DNA of 64,000 bases from Pyrenochaeta sp. MPI-SDFR-AT-0127 (lineage: Eukaryota; Ascomycota; Dothideomycetes; Pleosporales; Cucurbitariaceae): positions 434,001 to 498,000 of the forward strand of contig JAGTJM010000026.1 in assembly GCA_020747015.1 (NCBI GenBank), given 5' to 3'. Both the position numbers and the translations under genes were made by a program. Below the pieces are notes generated by a model. The model ran no database searches. It saw nothing but the letters and a program-made list of their open reading frames with translations, and had not been told where the DNA came from. Of the stretch, positions 11,266 through 24,100 are shown piece after piece (within the stretch, counting starts at the first letter, position 1; each line of letters opens with the position of its first letter).

Positions 11266-11697
11266 TCAGCGTTGCCTCAGCTCATAATTACTCCAGGGAC
11301 CGACTTCAGCGAGAAACAGAGGCATTGGCGACTGTGCACACTTCTGGTGGTTTCTGAGGACTTGCAGCTCTTCATGAAGTTCTGCCTCAAGGTCGAAAAC
11401 CCCATTGTATCCTCCTCTTCCATGTTGGAGAAGTCCGTTGCCCCCAGCATCACTGTGTTCCTTCAGAAACGCTCCAATGTTGAGCAGATCCTCTGTCCGT
11501 CTCTCAATTGTCTTATCCAGCTTCTTCGCTTGAAGCATTTTGGAGTACTCGTCTAAGGTAAACACCTTCTTCTCAAACTGGAAGGTCTGTCTCGGCGGAG
11601 AGGTTGCAGGCTGGTATTTGGGGTACTCAATGATGACCCCGTCAGGTCGAGCAACGGCACGGTACTTCTTCGTTTGTCGTTTCTGTTTTGACTGCAT
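11266..11697 (-). CDS. Small charged hypothetical protein
   Basis: 143 aa from Met 11697 ('MQSKQKRQTKKYRAVARPDG'). The frame extends upstream to 11862, but that part is hydrophobic and Ser-rich and looks like untranslated leader. The protein is rich in Lys, Arg and Glu, predicted soluble, with a likely helix in the middle ('LDEYSKMLQAKKLDKTIERR'). No signal peptide, membrane segment or known motif. I do not recognise it. It could be the conserved part of a longer spliced gene, since an uninterrupted frame is the only support. Confidence 0.45.
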   Translation of the reverse strand: MQSKQKRQTKKYRAVARPDGVIIEYPKYQPATSPPRQTFQFEKKVFTLDEYSKMLQAKKLDKTIERRTEDLLNIGAFLKEHSDAGGNGLLQHGRGGYNGVFDLEAELHEELQVLRNHQKCAQSPMPLFLAEVGPWSNYELRQR

Positions 11698-13887
11698 GGT
11701 TATTGTGATGCTGAGGTTGGCGTTCTGGGAGATGATGGTTGTTGATTCAACGTGCTGTGTATTGTGGTTGGGTGATCGCATTCTAAATTGTCTCAATCGT
11801 AATATGTATACAACAATAAACGGTAGCGTGTAGTGTAATGATGAATATAATATGGACGACACAGGTGGGCATACAACTTACATATACACAACCTCTCTCA
11901 ACCTCCTCACCAACATAGAAACCTTAACACTATCCTAAGCCCTATACTCACAGCTCCAGACCCTCTCCCATCGAGATCTCATACACTCCACATCCCTCAT
12001 CTGACCGTCGACATTCACCGCACAACAGCTGCCTACACGTTAAACGTCTAACAAACCGCTAACACGACGTCATTCCGTAGCTAGGGCACCACGATCCAGA
12101 CCCTCCCTACGGCGCTGGATCATCTATGCCACCGCGCACCCCTGCTTCTATCGTGAACAGTTGCACGCAGTGACGTCCGAGGGTGAGAGTGTTGCGCCTC
12201 AGCTGAAAACAAGGGCGCTCGCACAGCCCCATGCCATCACGAACATGACATCATGTTAGAGGCTTGACAGCAATTCCGGACCCTGATGTGGCTTTCGGAG
12301 AATTAAGCATGGGGGCTTGCCGCGCGCAATGGTCTAGATTTTCCGCTGTCGAGAAATGGGCTGATGTTGTGGTGTTCTGTGCAAAGCTTGTGAGGAGAGT
12401 GGGAATTCGAGGGGAGCTCGGGGATGATGTCATGGGCCTAGACCCCTAGGCAGACTGGGGCCATTTTGACAGGGGAGGGAACACGAAAGGTCTGGACCGT
12501 GGGGTGTGTCTGCACCTCAACTATCAAACTGGTTTGTTTTCACGATGCAATCTACAGGTTTGCACGGAGCGGCCTATATGTTGTGTGACTCCTACTCACA
12601 TCCGAGTTCTTGTCGTTTCGGTCTGGGCTGTCACATTCACAACAGATCCCGAAGCGCAGCTGCGCGCATGCTGCGCGACAAGCCATACATGATTACCGGC
12701 ATCCAATACCCTACAATTTCTAAACTTGATTAGTATCATACATTTGCTCGCTCACCCTTTTATGGAATCTGACGCGTTTCGTAGAGCCTTGCAGGACTTC
12801 CAGCAATCGGTGTACGCACACTTTCCCCAAGGGTTACATACACATACGCAGTTCAGCGCTCACCCGATGGGCTTCGGTGAAGGAGGCCACGGCGCCTCAG
12901 TCTAAAGTGATGTTCAGGAATTATATGCCAGGTTATTGGCCTGGTATTTCATGCTCTTCAGATCAACAGCTAATGTTAATATCGGGGTTTGTCGTCTCCG
13001 ATAACTGTCTTGTCAGTCTTATAGAATTGTTTCCGTTGACAAAGCGCAGAAATACACTCCAGCACCACAGTGCTATATAATTCAAGGAACCATGTCGCAG
13101 CTTGGACTTCGCTATCGCAGCATTATGTCAACTTGGTAGAACTCTACTAACGCCCTTAGAGCTGAGTAGCAGAGCAAATGGCATGCGGAAACTTCCTGTC
13201 ACCTCGTCAATAGCGAATGAATTCTAGGGGCCAAGAAAGAATTTTCATCAGGCTATAGACTTTGCAAAGAATGCAGTCGCCAGCCAAATGGCCTTGCTTT
13301 CGAAGCTTCGGCCGCACAAGAGACTTCGCATACGCGAACATGTGACTCGTGAATTGCTGAAAAGGTGCGAAAGTACTGAGCGTCTCTCCTTGAAACTTTG
13401 TTTGCTTGATCTTTAAATTTCTCCATGTAAGCTAGTGGACACTGTAGCTTGACCTGGACACGTTCGTAACGTGCCGACAAGTTTTTAGAATATCTTTGCT
13501 TACATGCAGCTTTCGGCATAAGCGATTTCGGCCAAAAAAGCAGCAAGGACAACTGATTCATAGGCCATAGAGTTCTACAATGATAATGCGCTATCCTATG
13601 TGAACTTGGGTTCACCCCATAAATCGTGGCTTGGTGTGTTACAGCAACTATATCAAAACGCACGGCATGCTGGTCTGCCGTAAAGAAGATCAAAAGTTGA
13701 AACGAAAGCGGAAAGATGGCATGTGAGCTGTGAGAGCATAAAACTATGTATCGTCTACAGCACAGAGAAATTTTTCTCGCAACCTTCCCCGTCTATACAC
13801 AAGGGACACCAAGTCTCATCGCGTTTCCAACGCTCTAAGCTTCCTCTATACAACAAGCCACGTCAAAGGTGATGCATTTCGACATCT
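11698..13887. other. Long intergenic stretch, no convincing gene
   Basis: 2.2 kb without a supported gene. The longest frame (13253-13693, minus, 146 aa) has no family feature and unusual composition. Frames around 12250-12740 overlap each other on several frames and look accidental. Confidence 0.5.
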
Positions 13888-15069
13888 TTAGCTACGACTC
13901 TGAGCATGTTCTATCGCCTGCCGAAGATTGGCATCTCGGGAACGCTGACTGACAGGAATCCCTAAACGCTTCTCGATTGCTGTAACAAGATCTCCTTCCT
14001 TGTATACTGTTGGCTCACGGACCTTCTCTGTGTGAGGTCGGTCCTGATTATTCCAGGATCCAAAAGTAGTGGACACGATAACGCCAGCGGTCCCTTGCCA
14101 TTTCTTCATTGCGGAAACAAAGCTTTCTCCGCACCGTATGTCGCAAAACTCCCGTGCGGTGAACCAAAGATCACTCTCGTAGCGAAGCTCAAGACGTCGC
14201 AGCCGAGGTGGGGGGCGTTCCAACAATCTGCTAATCCACGAAGGGGCAGGCGAAAGTGACCATTGACTGTAATATATGCACAAATATTCCAGGCTCAAGG
14301 GGAGGACTGCCAACGGGTCTGAAGGGCCTCTATTGGAAGGAACATCAAACCCACGTCTCACTTTAGGCTCTTCGATGATCCTTGCGTATGGCACAACGAT
14401 TCGCTTTAGCTTTTGAAAGTGAAGGAAAGTGATATACGCGGTTGGCCAAGGAATTGTTTTGCTGGGTTGGACGCGACCTAGGGGATTTTCATCCAATAGT
14501 GTCAAGTCTACAAGCTGCTCCTGCATTCGAACCTGTACTTGTTCGTACCAGCCCTGGATTCTAGGTAAGGTCGCCAATCCATTATTCCGGAAGCATTGGT
14601 CGACCAGCGTATTGAGACGCACCCAGTTTAGCCCAAAAGTTATCAACTTGATCCCAGGGGAGAGCGCTATCAAATACGCAAGGCCCGTCGAAACAAAGCC
14701 CTCGTTGCACTCCAGTCTAAGCTGTGTCAATAAACGTGTGACTCGTGGATATGATTTCGCCAAGATATCGCAACAACTATCCCATTCTTGTTCAGTCATG
14801 TTACTACGCTGTACAGAAATGGCGTCGTAAGCGCTCGCAGTCCATGTTCCGAGACGAAGATGATGGAAACTGTTGAGTAGACCTGGGTGGCTTTGCAGCA
14901 ATCCAATCAGCTTCCAAACGTGTTGAGGTGGGCATACAGCTGTTCGTATAAGAGCTTCCTGCCCGATCAGTCGAAGGCGATGACAGGTTCGAGCAAGGGC
15001 GCAACGGCCGGCGACGTTGTCGAGGTTTCGGCCAACATTGAGAAGTAACTCATCAGGAAGTCTGAGCAT
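13888..15069 (-). CDS. F-box domain protein
   Basis: 393 aa from Met 15069, chosen because the F-box begins immediately ('MLRLPDELLLNVGRNLDN', then 'ALARTCHRLRLIGQEAL'); the frame also offers Met 15129 (413 aa). The remainder is leucine-rich with aromatic residues and no classical LRR or WD motif, as in many lineage-specific fungal F-box proteins. Known family role: docking to Skp1 in SCF ubiquitin ligases; the target is unknown. It is intronless and stands alone between two large intergenic regions. It differs from the F-box gene at 5195-7399 in length and sequence outside the F-box, so they are not recent duplicates. Confidence 0.65.
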   Translation of the reverse strand: MLRLPDELLLNVGRNLDNVAGRCALARTCHRLRLIGQEALIRTAVCPPQHVWKLIGLLQSHPGLLNSFHHLRLGTWTASAYDAISVQRSNMTEQEWDSCCDILAKSYPRVTRLLTQLRLECNEGFVSTGLAYLIALSPGIKLITFGLNWVRLNTLVDQCFRNNGLATLPRIQGWYEQVQVRMQEQLVDLTLLDENPLGRVQPSKTIPWPTAYITFLHFQKLKRIVVPYARIIEEPKVRRGFDVPSNRGPSDPLAVLPLSLEYLCIYYSQWSLSPAPSWISRLLERPPPRLRRLELRYESDLWFTAREFCDIRCGESFVSAMKKWQGTAGVIVSTTFGSWNNQDRPHTEKVREPTVYKEGDLVTAIEKRLGIPVSQRSRDANLRQAIEHAQSRS

Positions 15070-15975
15070 TGTGGCTGCGCAAAACACATTGAGGATAGTC
15101 AGCTTGATTCCTGTAGTGGCTATGGACAAGTAGCATGGGTGTTGATGTTGCCGATTGCGGGGAACGCAGCTGGTGGGAGAGCCGCACTGCTATTGGCTCA
15201 TGTGGGCATTTGGTGAAGTCAATGAGTGCATGAGCTCTATAGTCTAACTGCCAGCTTTAAATGGATACTAAGAGGCTTTAATTGCTCGAGTGCTTGTAGA
15301 TAACGTGTTTCCGCTCGAGTTATCCTAAGACGGGTGTTCGAAAGCTGTGATGTAAGCTCTTATGAAAGCGACTTCTGGTCTCCAATATTATCACTATTAC
15401 TCTCTCTGTCAATCTTGATTTTCCGTCACATAATTGAAGTCTTTTTTTGGAAGGCGCTGTTTGTGACGCTAGAACTCATCAATGTAAGGCGTCATAGTAC
15501 ACGAGTATTCGGAGCATCCACAGAACTAGGAAGCTCCATCACTCATACTAAATTTCGTTAAAATGAATATGAATGGCTATGCGAAACGCAATGACTTATT
15601 TAAGAAAAAATCCCTGAAAAATGACATCCAGACCTATTTGATGATATCTCTGATAATTGACAAGCAATTTGATTCCCGTATAACATCTTTTGTTACGTTA
15701 GGGAATGAAGGTCAATGACTAAATCATTCTGAGGTTTCCCTGAAAGCACAGATAATGTATAAAAATGGAAGTAATAGCCAATTACAGTATTCATCGCCAT
15801 TTAGCATTGATTCAACCGCGCTGCGGCCATTGAGAATTACGGTGCGGCAACGCAATGATGACTGCCAATGCAATGGGTGCAGCAAACCCTTGGATCATTT
15901 GGTGCGGCACGTCCACAGGGATCTAAACATTCATATTAACATCTTGTTCACATACCAAGTATTCAGATATGATGT
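15070..15975. other. Intergenic, partly AT-rich
   Basis: Upstream of the F-box gene and downstream of the BYS1 gene. Bases 15540-15760 are AT-rich but keep CpA and TpG. No gene or repeat recognised. Confidence 0.5.
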
Positions 15976-16461
15976 TCACTTACACCAACTAGGCAAGCAA
16001 TGATTCGTGCAAAATGTCAGCTCTAGATCAGTATTTGCTTGACAGTTCTTGACTTGGCTTCCGGCTGGCGGTTTCCCAGTACCCCAAGCTATGCTGGCAC
16101 AGCTAGAATCCGTAGGTTTAATTGTCAAAGTGCGGCCAGCGAATCCATCTCCGAAAACGTCGCTCATGTCGTACCAGATCTGGTTTATGTCAAGATTGTA
16201 CGCGAAGATCGTCTGGCTGACGTTAGGTTTGAAGAGGCCACCCTCAGAGTTTGTGATTTTGAGTGCGATACCGCCAGAAAGGGGATCACGACGGAAAGTT
16301 TCGCTATAAGACGTGTCTTTCGTGATCGTATTCTGGGCACTGATGCTGCCTCCTACAGACCAGAGATAGATGGGCTCATCGCATTGATTTGTAACGATTG
16401 CACGACCGACGGCTTGAACACCGGTGAAGAGGGCAACGAGAGCGAGTGTGTTGAATAGCAT
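15976..16461 (-). CDS. BYS1-domain small secreted protein
   Basis: 161 aa from Met 16461. Residues 1-17 form a signal peptide ('MLFNTLALVALFTGVQA'); the upstream in-frame Met at 16524 would put a basic stretch before it and is less likely. The mature part carries the BYS1 pattern: 'AIVTNQCDEPIYLWSVGGS', an 'SGGIALKIT' block, 'IWYDMSDVFGDGFAG' and a closing 'PPAGSQVKNC'. Cys residues are arranged as in that thaumatin-related family. The name comes from a yeast-phase-specific gene of Blastomyces; family members are small extracellular fungal proteins of unknown biochemical function. It is intronless in this model. It sits about 1.7 kb from the NRPS 3' end, with no evident functional link. Confidence 0.8.
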   Translation of the reverse strand: MLFNTLALVALFTGVQAVGRAIVTNQCDEPIYLWSVGGSISAQNTITKDTSYSETFRRDPLSGGIALKITNSEGGLFKPNVSQTIFAYNLDINQIWYDMSDVFGDGFAGRTLTIKPTDSSCASIAWGTGKPPAGSQVKNCQANTDLELTFCTNHCLPSWCK

Positions 16462-17673
16462 GATCAGTTGTTTGTAGCGAGTGACGTAGCGAGAGCGTTT
16501 GGATCTAAAGGCTGGCGGCTTCAATGATCTTCAATTCCTATCGCGACCTCAAACGTTCCTTTATACTCAGGGCCAACGCATGCCTTACTGTGTGACCACT
16601 TATGTACCCAAGGCAACCACCTCATCACCACAACCACGCTTCTAGAAAAGTGCGATGCTGGGTGCGATCTAGATGTGCACAGAAACGAGGATCAGGCATC
16701 GAGTTATTGGTGGCGGCTAAAATCATTGGTGGCTATTTTCAGACTGTGATCTGCACGGAGAATCACGAACACCAATCACCCTAACCTTACACCCAGCGAA
16801 GGGCCGATTGGTACGGGCAGGTCAGCTGGTATCGTGCAGCTTATCTGGCTGATGAGGATTGGAGACGGCGTTCGTGTATGTCAGGAATACGCTCGTGTTT
16901 AAGTAGCACGGCTACAGAAAGGTGAAATCGTACCCAAATTCGCGCTTTTCTTCGTACCTCGTGTCCAATGAGTTAGAATACGGTATTGAAGGCGGCTTGC
17001 GCCTATGCTACAGTGAACAGCGGAACTAGAATGGAATATTGGTTGAAGAACGTATGATATCACCATGTCTTGTGACGAAGCGCATTGTGCGGATTCTAAA
17101 GGTTTGGACGGTCTGTGCCGCAAGGACGATGGCTGGCTTTCATCGTGTTATAAGTCATCTACTGCTACTAACCACTGTCGGAGATACCAGTAGGCTCAAA
17201 GCGCAGAGACTGGCAGCCAAAATCCGGCTCATATCTATAAATGAGGATCAAGCTGCTCTTAGTGTTGCTATAGATGCATAAACGATGAGATACGGTTTTG
17301 TGAATGCCATTGTGACTGTTAAATGGGAGTAAAGATGGTAAAGCATTTGCGTGAAGGGAAAAACAAAAGCAATCGAGCAAGGGGGCTGAGGGCGCACCCT
17401 TAAATTAGAGAGAAAGTAACAAAGAAACCAATTAAGAGAAACCTGTATACTGTATAGGATGTGACAAAAATTATTGACGATGCAAGCCTCAAAGTAGTGA
17501 CGAAGCCGGCATGAGCGATTGTCAATACATAGCATTACAGCCCACGGCACTAGGACTTTTTTGGAACCTTAAACTTTCTAAAACACTCTCTACATGTTGA
17601 TAACGTTCATGTCTGACTCAGGAGTAAAACCAAATTGTCTTACTATGGCATCTACCAACACGAAATTGACCTT
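16462..17673. other. Intergenic, no gene recognised
   Basis: Upstream region of the BYS1 gene. Several overlapping short frames between 16900 and 17550 carry no family features. Confidence 0.5.
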
Positions 17674-17904
17674 ATGATCTGCAGAGCATGCAAGACTGAA
17701 GCGTTTACCTGGATGGCAGAGGTCTTTGAGTGTCCAGTATGTCGCAACGGCAACTACAGGTTTCCAATTTTCGCCAAAAATGAAGCTTCAGATCATGACA
17801 AGGAGCCGGGGCCCCAAAGGAACAAGCTGGAGGCTAGTCATTGTGAAACAAACGCCGCAACAGAACAGGCAATCTGGAAGGGAAAGAAGAGAAAGAGGCC
17901 ATAA
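17674..17904 (+). CDS. Possible small zinc-ribbon protein
   Basis: 76 aa from the first in-frame ATG at 17674; the open frame reaches back to 17635 without an earlier ATG. Two CxxC pairs about 16 residues apart ('CRAC' and 'CPVC') look like a zinc ribbon. The C-terminus is basic ('KGKKRKRP'), compatible with nuclear location. Nothing else is recognisable. The stop lies about 300 bp from the NRPS stop, in convergent orientation, so it could also be accidental coding potential in the 3' flank. Low confidence. Confidence 0.3.
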   Translation: MICRACKTEAFTWMAEVFECPVCRNGNYRFPIFAKNEASDHDKEPGPQRNKLEASHCETNAATEQAIWKGKKRKRP

Positions 17905-18199
17905 CGTGATGATAAGGATCACAGTTTATTCAAAAACTCAATTTATAAATATTCAGTGTCCTCGTGGCAAAACTTTGTAAGAGCAAGTAAGCAATTGGCA
18001 GCATTATGACAACACAACCCTTATAGACAAGATCGACAAAGATATAAGAAGCGAGAAACGCGTGCATGGCCCAAAACTTGGCTTGAAACATCGACTAGAC
18101 ATAAAAACTGTAAGATAAAAGCGAACGCAATGCCTATGGATCCGCTCGCGATAGATTACCAAGATACCGTTGGATAGATGTACGCCAACCTAGTACGCA

Positions 18200-21100
18200 T
18201 CACACCTTGGCGACATCCTTTCTTCTGAACCCAATCTTTTTTGCCAATTTGCCGAAACCACTCCCAGTCCTCTCAGTCTTCAGCTTATCTTCACGCTTTG
18301 TTTTACCCTTTTCTCCCCAAGGGTTTTGCCTTTCCTTCTCAAGCTGCCTCTTTCTCTCTACCACTAGGAGGCCCACTTGATCCACAAACACACTCTTGTC
18401 TATGAGATCCTCAACCTTGATTCTGAATCCCTCTTCTTGATCGAGAATAGAAGCAACTTGTGCCAAACCCATAATGTCACCACCGAGCTGGAAGAAGTCG
18501 GAGCTAAGTTCTATGGCTTGTGGCGAACCATGCTCATCGTGGAGAATCTGTTCCCATGCGGCACGCAGTGTAGTAGCGAGGGTATTGGTTTCGTGCCTTG
18601 ATAAACCAGTGTCCGTTGGTAGAGATACTGGTTGCTTGTCTGCAGACTTTGTCCGTATTTTCTCAGAGTTAATGGTCGTAGAGCTTTGTGAGCTAAGTTC
18701 CGACGGTGATGGTAGGAGCGTATGTGGGTCTTTAGAGAAGGCAATGACGTTGGTGCACAGTATCTCGAATACTTGCTGTGCAAATTCCGTTGTGATGGTA
18801 CTGTTCGGTGCATAGGTCAAAGAGACATCGAGCTGGTTGCCATCGCGGGAGGTAGAGTGAATAGAAAAATCAGCGAAGTCTTCCTGTGAGCCAACAGCGC
18901 CGACATTGAATTCGATGCCTCCCAGCTGCATTGTAGGTTTCTCTTCCTGAATATTTTGATCGTGCTGGAGAACGCTCGAGAAATTGGTCCAATCAGGCCA
19001 GTCTGTACAGTGCCGCGTTATCTCGCGGAAGCCGAGAGATTCATACGGCATGTTTGAGATCTGTTGATCTTGTATGTAGTTGAGTAGGTCGAGGACAGTC
19101 CACTCTGGTCTGTATACTACTCGCACAGGAACCATGTTCAAGCATGGACCAACAATGTTCTCAACGTTCATAACGCCACCATTACGTCCTGAGATGACAT
19201 GCCCGAACACTATATCAGAGTTGCTGGCAATTCGAGCAAGAGTCCCGGCCCATGCACCTTTAACAACGGTGGCGCTGGTAATGTTTAGTCCAAACAGCTT
19301 TGGAGCGTGGAGTCTTTGCTCAAGTGTAATGGTGCGACCAGCGGAACGCTGATAATTAGGACCAAAGCGATTCACGATCTCCGTCATCTTGGATCCTCGA
19401 AGCACTTCTCGCCAGTGGTCATGGGCGCCAGCGACTGTTTTCGCGGATGCCTTGACAAAGTTACCAAAACTGGGAGCTGAAGATACCGGGAGACCATTAT
19501 AGCCATCTTGAAGTGCGCCGAGGATTTTGGGCATACAGACACCATCGTACTGGGCATGCGAGAGCCGCATAAAGATACGATAGCGGCCAGATTGCTTTTG
19601 CTTGACCACAGTGAACTGGATGAATGCTTCACCAAGACGTGGACCATGTTCACGGTCACCCTGACGGAGACTGGTGGTGAAGACGTCAAGGTCATCATCC
19701 GTCTGCAGATAAGTGAAGTCAGGTTGAAGTTTTCTGAGGACGACTTGAAGAAAGCGATCGCCATAAGGAACAAACACTGTTCGGAGGATATCGAATGCCT
19801 GTACCATTCGGAAGGCAGCCTGTTTCAGTTTGCGGAGATCTAGAGGCCCATCTCCATCAAGGTAGAAGTAATTCAGCATCCATTTGGACTCCAGGAGGGT
19901 ACCAGTGATGGCAAGTGCTTGGAAATCAGTTACCGGAAGCACGTCAGAGATACCTCCCTTAAACACCTGTACCTTCGAGATGACGCTGTCCACGTTTGGA
20001 TCGCCAAGTAAGGAGACAGATCTGAACGCACTGGCATCCTCCTGGATCGTTTGAGGTACTTGTGACTTCTGGCTGGCTCTACGCTGTGCTTGAGGTCTGG
20101 GAGACTGCAAACCAGAAGAAAAGCCTTGCCATCTCTTGAACATCGGTTCACTCTTTCCCTGATCTGTCTCAACCGGTGGCGTACTTGCGGCAACACTCTT
20201 ATCTTCGATGCGATATTCGGACACAATGGACTGGAAATCGTCCCATATGGAAGATGCTCGTTTGTTTAGTCGAAGGCCAGGTCTCGATGGGCCCCCAGCA
20301 TCTTTACCAGCTATCGATTCTCCACCAGCCCGAGACATGACTTCGTCAATGACCTCTCCAGCAACTCGCACAACCTGCTGTCCATTAGTCAGAGGCAAAA
20401 GAGTAGTTGTGCGACTTACTCGAGCCATGTCCGCAAATGTCGGGTTTTTGAAAACATCAGCGACCGTCATTGATAATCCTTCTTCCCTCGCAGCTCCAAC
20501 AAGTCTCATAGCGATGATGCTGTCTCCACCAAGTTGCTTCGCACAGTTAGTATATATACGAATATCCATGAGATACACTCACAAAGAAGCTGTCATCCTT
20601 CTCAATGGTCTCCTCCACCATCTCCAGTAGCTCACTCCATAATCCGAGTAATTTCTTTTCTACAAAGTCAGGCGCAATCGATTTGGAAGCCTCAGTGGCT
20701 AATACTCCAACAGCGGCTACCATATCGGCAGCGGTCTGGATCCGGCTCTCTGTATCACTGGCCATACTCATCCGACGAGAACGTACGGAACCTCGAATAG
20801 AACCTGTCTCGAGGTTTGGCCGTCCGTGGAGTGACTGCGATGCTCTTCTAGTGAGCATGCCTGTCATTTGGTTTGTCATCTGGTCGATAGTAGCAGACGT
20901 AGGATCCGGCGAGATCTTTTTTTTCGCCACTATTTGATCGACAATTTGAGGCACCATCTCACTCACAATAGATCGTATTAGACTGCTCCAGTCAGGGGTA
21001 CCAGGTGGCAAAGGAGCTTCGGGGGCCAGATCTGGAAACGTAATCCTTGGTGTACGAGGCGGAGATATCGATGAGTTAGATGTACTGGAGCGCGATCGGA

Positions 21101-24100
21101 GAATTGAAGGACGGGGTTTAGGAAGCGTAAGATGCGCTTTGACATTTTGTGTAGGCTTGACTTGGATTGTGGAATCCATCTGTGCAATAGTCTGTCTTGC
21201 ATTGGCCAAAGCTTGCGCCAGAACCTTGGCCATGAGTGTCGCAACATTCTTGGCTTCTCCGTCAGTCACGGCGTCACTCCAATATGTGAACCGTACTGCC
21301 TCATCATTGCGTGTCGCATCGATATTAACAGTAATAGCAAACTCACTCGGATCGTAACCATCAAGCTGCTCAAACTCAATATCAGTCTCAGCTTGTGCCG
21401 AATCGCTAGTACTGATGCGGTTTTGAATGGATACAGCAGTGTTGAATAATGGTTTTCCAGAGAGTCCAAGGTCGTGCTGAAATTGGGCGAGGGAGCAATG
21501 TTGATGTGGCATGGACTCGATGAAATCGTTCTGGACTTTCTCGATTATTCCTTGAACCGTCGCAGATGTGGAGATCTCAATGCGAGAGACTAGCATATTG
21601 ATAAATGCGCCAACGGCATTCTCGATGTTTTCGATAGGAATGTTTCGTCCAGAGGTAAGGTAGCCGTAGCACACATCAGAAGTGTTGGTGTATGTTCGCA
21701 GAACAAGAGCCCAAGCAGCCAGTAAGATGTTGGCGAAAGTAACATTGCTGGATTCAGCAAGGGTATGGACCTCGGAGAAACGCGTAAAGTTCATGTCTAC
21801 TGACCGTAGTTGGCGCTGCCGACTGTTGTTAGAAGGCATTACTGGGAAATAACACGGGTGAACACCACGAAGTTTCCGCTTCCAGTAGTCAATAGCGTCA
21901 TTCGAAGAGAGGGTGTGCAGATACTTGATATAGTCGCTGTATCTCGGTCCGTCGTCGTCTGATAGGCGACCCATATATGCTTCCTGAAGATCGCGGCCAA
22001 TAATAGCGAGTGAACCGCCATCGATGACAGCGTGGTTGACGACAATTTTAACGATGACCTTTCCTGACGTTGTGCGAATGATGGCAGCTTGGTGTGGAAG
22101 ACAAGGTTTCTTCTTTCCATTGAGATTGTTGTGCTTGATGGATTGCAGTTTGGCACTCACTTCCACATCGTCGCAAGTGTAGGTGACAAGGCCAGTATCA
22201 ATATGCTTGACAACAATCTGGTCAAATACGCCACCTTTACATACGCTATCGATGAAGGTAGAACGTAATGCAGGATGACGAATCACAACACTCTTCCAAG
22301 CTTCCGCCATCTTCTTTGCATCAATCAGCCCGCGTTTTGATTTTACCTCAAATACTGTGGAGGACCAATATGAGTCCGAGTCTTTGATTTGACTGAGAAT
22401 CATTCCGTTTTGTATAGAGGAGCATGGGTATATGTCCTCCACTTGGTCGTACGATAATATGCCAACCGAGGGCAAAGTCTTGAGTACTCGATCCAGGCGG
22501 TCGTACGAGTCCAAGTGCAGTAATGGGAAGTCTGCAATCGTCGGTTGGGGCGTTTCGATTTTGGCAAGATTGGAGACAAGTTCCTCAAGGGTTCGCTGAC
22601 ACTCAGCGATCCATCGTCGAATACCCTTCTGATTCTTCATCCAACGATTATACATGAAGCTTATCTGAAGGTGGCCATCCATGACCGATGCTGAGATTTC
22701 AAACAACGCCAATCGTATTGTTTTGGCACCGACATCAGAAGTTTGATCCTCTTCATCTTCGCTGAAGTGTACAGGCTTAAAGATCGAGTCGCCAGAGTCT
22801 TGATTCCGTTGCCTGCCTAAGTAGTTAAATAGGACTTCCATTGGAGCATGTTGCATATAGCGCTGCTTCCCATCATCAGTGAGGAATCGGTGGGCAAAAT
22901 AAGAACGCCCATTGTCCGCGAACCTCCTTCTATTGTCCTTGACTTGTCGGACAGTGTGCACTACATCATCCTCATTCTCATTGATAGGAATGGTGATGGG
23001 ATACAAAGTTGTGAACCATCCCACCGTCCTGGAAAGATCGATGTTGCTAGAATCCCATACTTCTCGGCCGTGTGATTCGTTAAAGATGGTAGGAGGCGTT
23101 CGGCTGATGAAAACACGCGAGAATGAGTGAACTATTGCCGCAACTATAAGATCAACAATGTCTGTCCGGAGTGCATAATGATTGTCAAGCGCCATGGCGG
23201 ACATGTTCTGGTCGATAAGGATTTCGTCTCTTTCCACATCCCCGTAGACGTTCTCTCGTTTGTCCATTCCCCAGAAGGAAAGATCGACTGGCTCGACCGC
23301 AAGTGACTTCTTCTTCATGGCCTGTATCTGAATGGATTCAAGCGCATGTAAGCGTTGCTTTTCGCACCAAGTCTGAAAGGGAATACCCTTTTGTAGCTTG
23401 ATAGAAGATCGAGAAGTGAGACAATCTTCCAAATCTCCAAGAATAGTCGCCCAACTGACCACGTCAATGACGAGATGATGAGCAGCAATAAACAGTACTT
23501 GTTCGCCCGTGTTGGTGTTGAACAGATCAATAGCGAAAACCGGTCCATTCACGATGTTGAGACTCGTTTGTGTGGCAGAGATAAGTCCTATAATGCCAGA
23601 TGTGTTGGGGACATCATGAACCTTGAATGAATAGGCATTCTGCATGTTAGTTTCAAGATATTGCTTCCATGTCCCATCCTCAGACTTCGAGAATCGAGCG
23701 CGAAGCATGGAGTGACAGCCAACAATGGCATCAAATGCCCGTTTAACCACATTTGGCTGTATTTGTCGCGAAAGGCGGAGTGTTGAGGACTGGTTAAAGT
23801 GTGTGTTCTTCTCGATATCCTTCGTCTGAAAATAGAATTGCTGAATAGGCGAAAGATTGAAAGGTCTATTAGTCTGTTCATCTCCGTAATTTGTGTCTGT
23901 AGTCAAATTGACGTGTTCCGCAAGATGCGCAAGCGACTTAGCACGAAGCACTTGGTTCAATGTCAAGATGATTCCTTCATTTCGACACTTTGCAAGTAGA
24001 TGCATCGCAGTAATCGAGTCGCCACCAAGTGAGAGCCAGGACCGATTCGCATTGACATCGCTGATTGAAATGTTCAAAACCTTTGCCCAAAGCTTTTGAA

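Noticed and set aside
13253..13693. A 146-codon minus-strand open frame
   Set aside because: No recognisable feature or intron support, unusual His/Cys/Gln composition; probably accidental.
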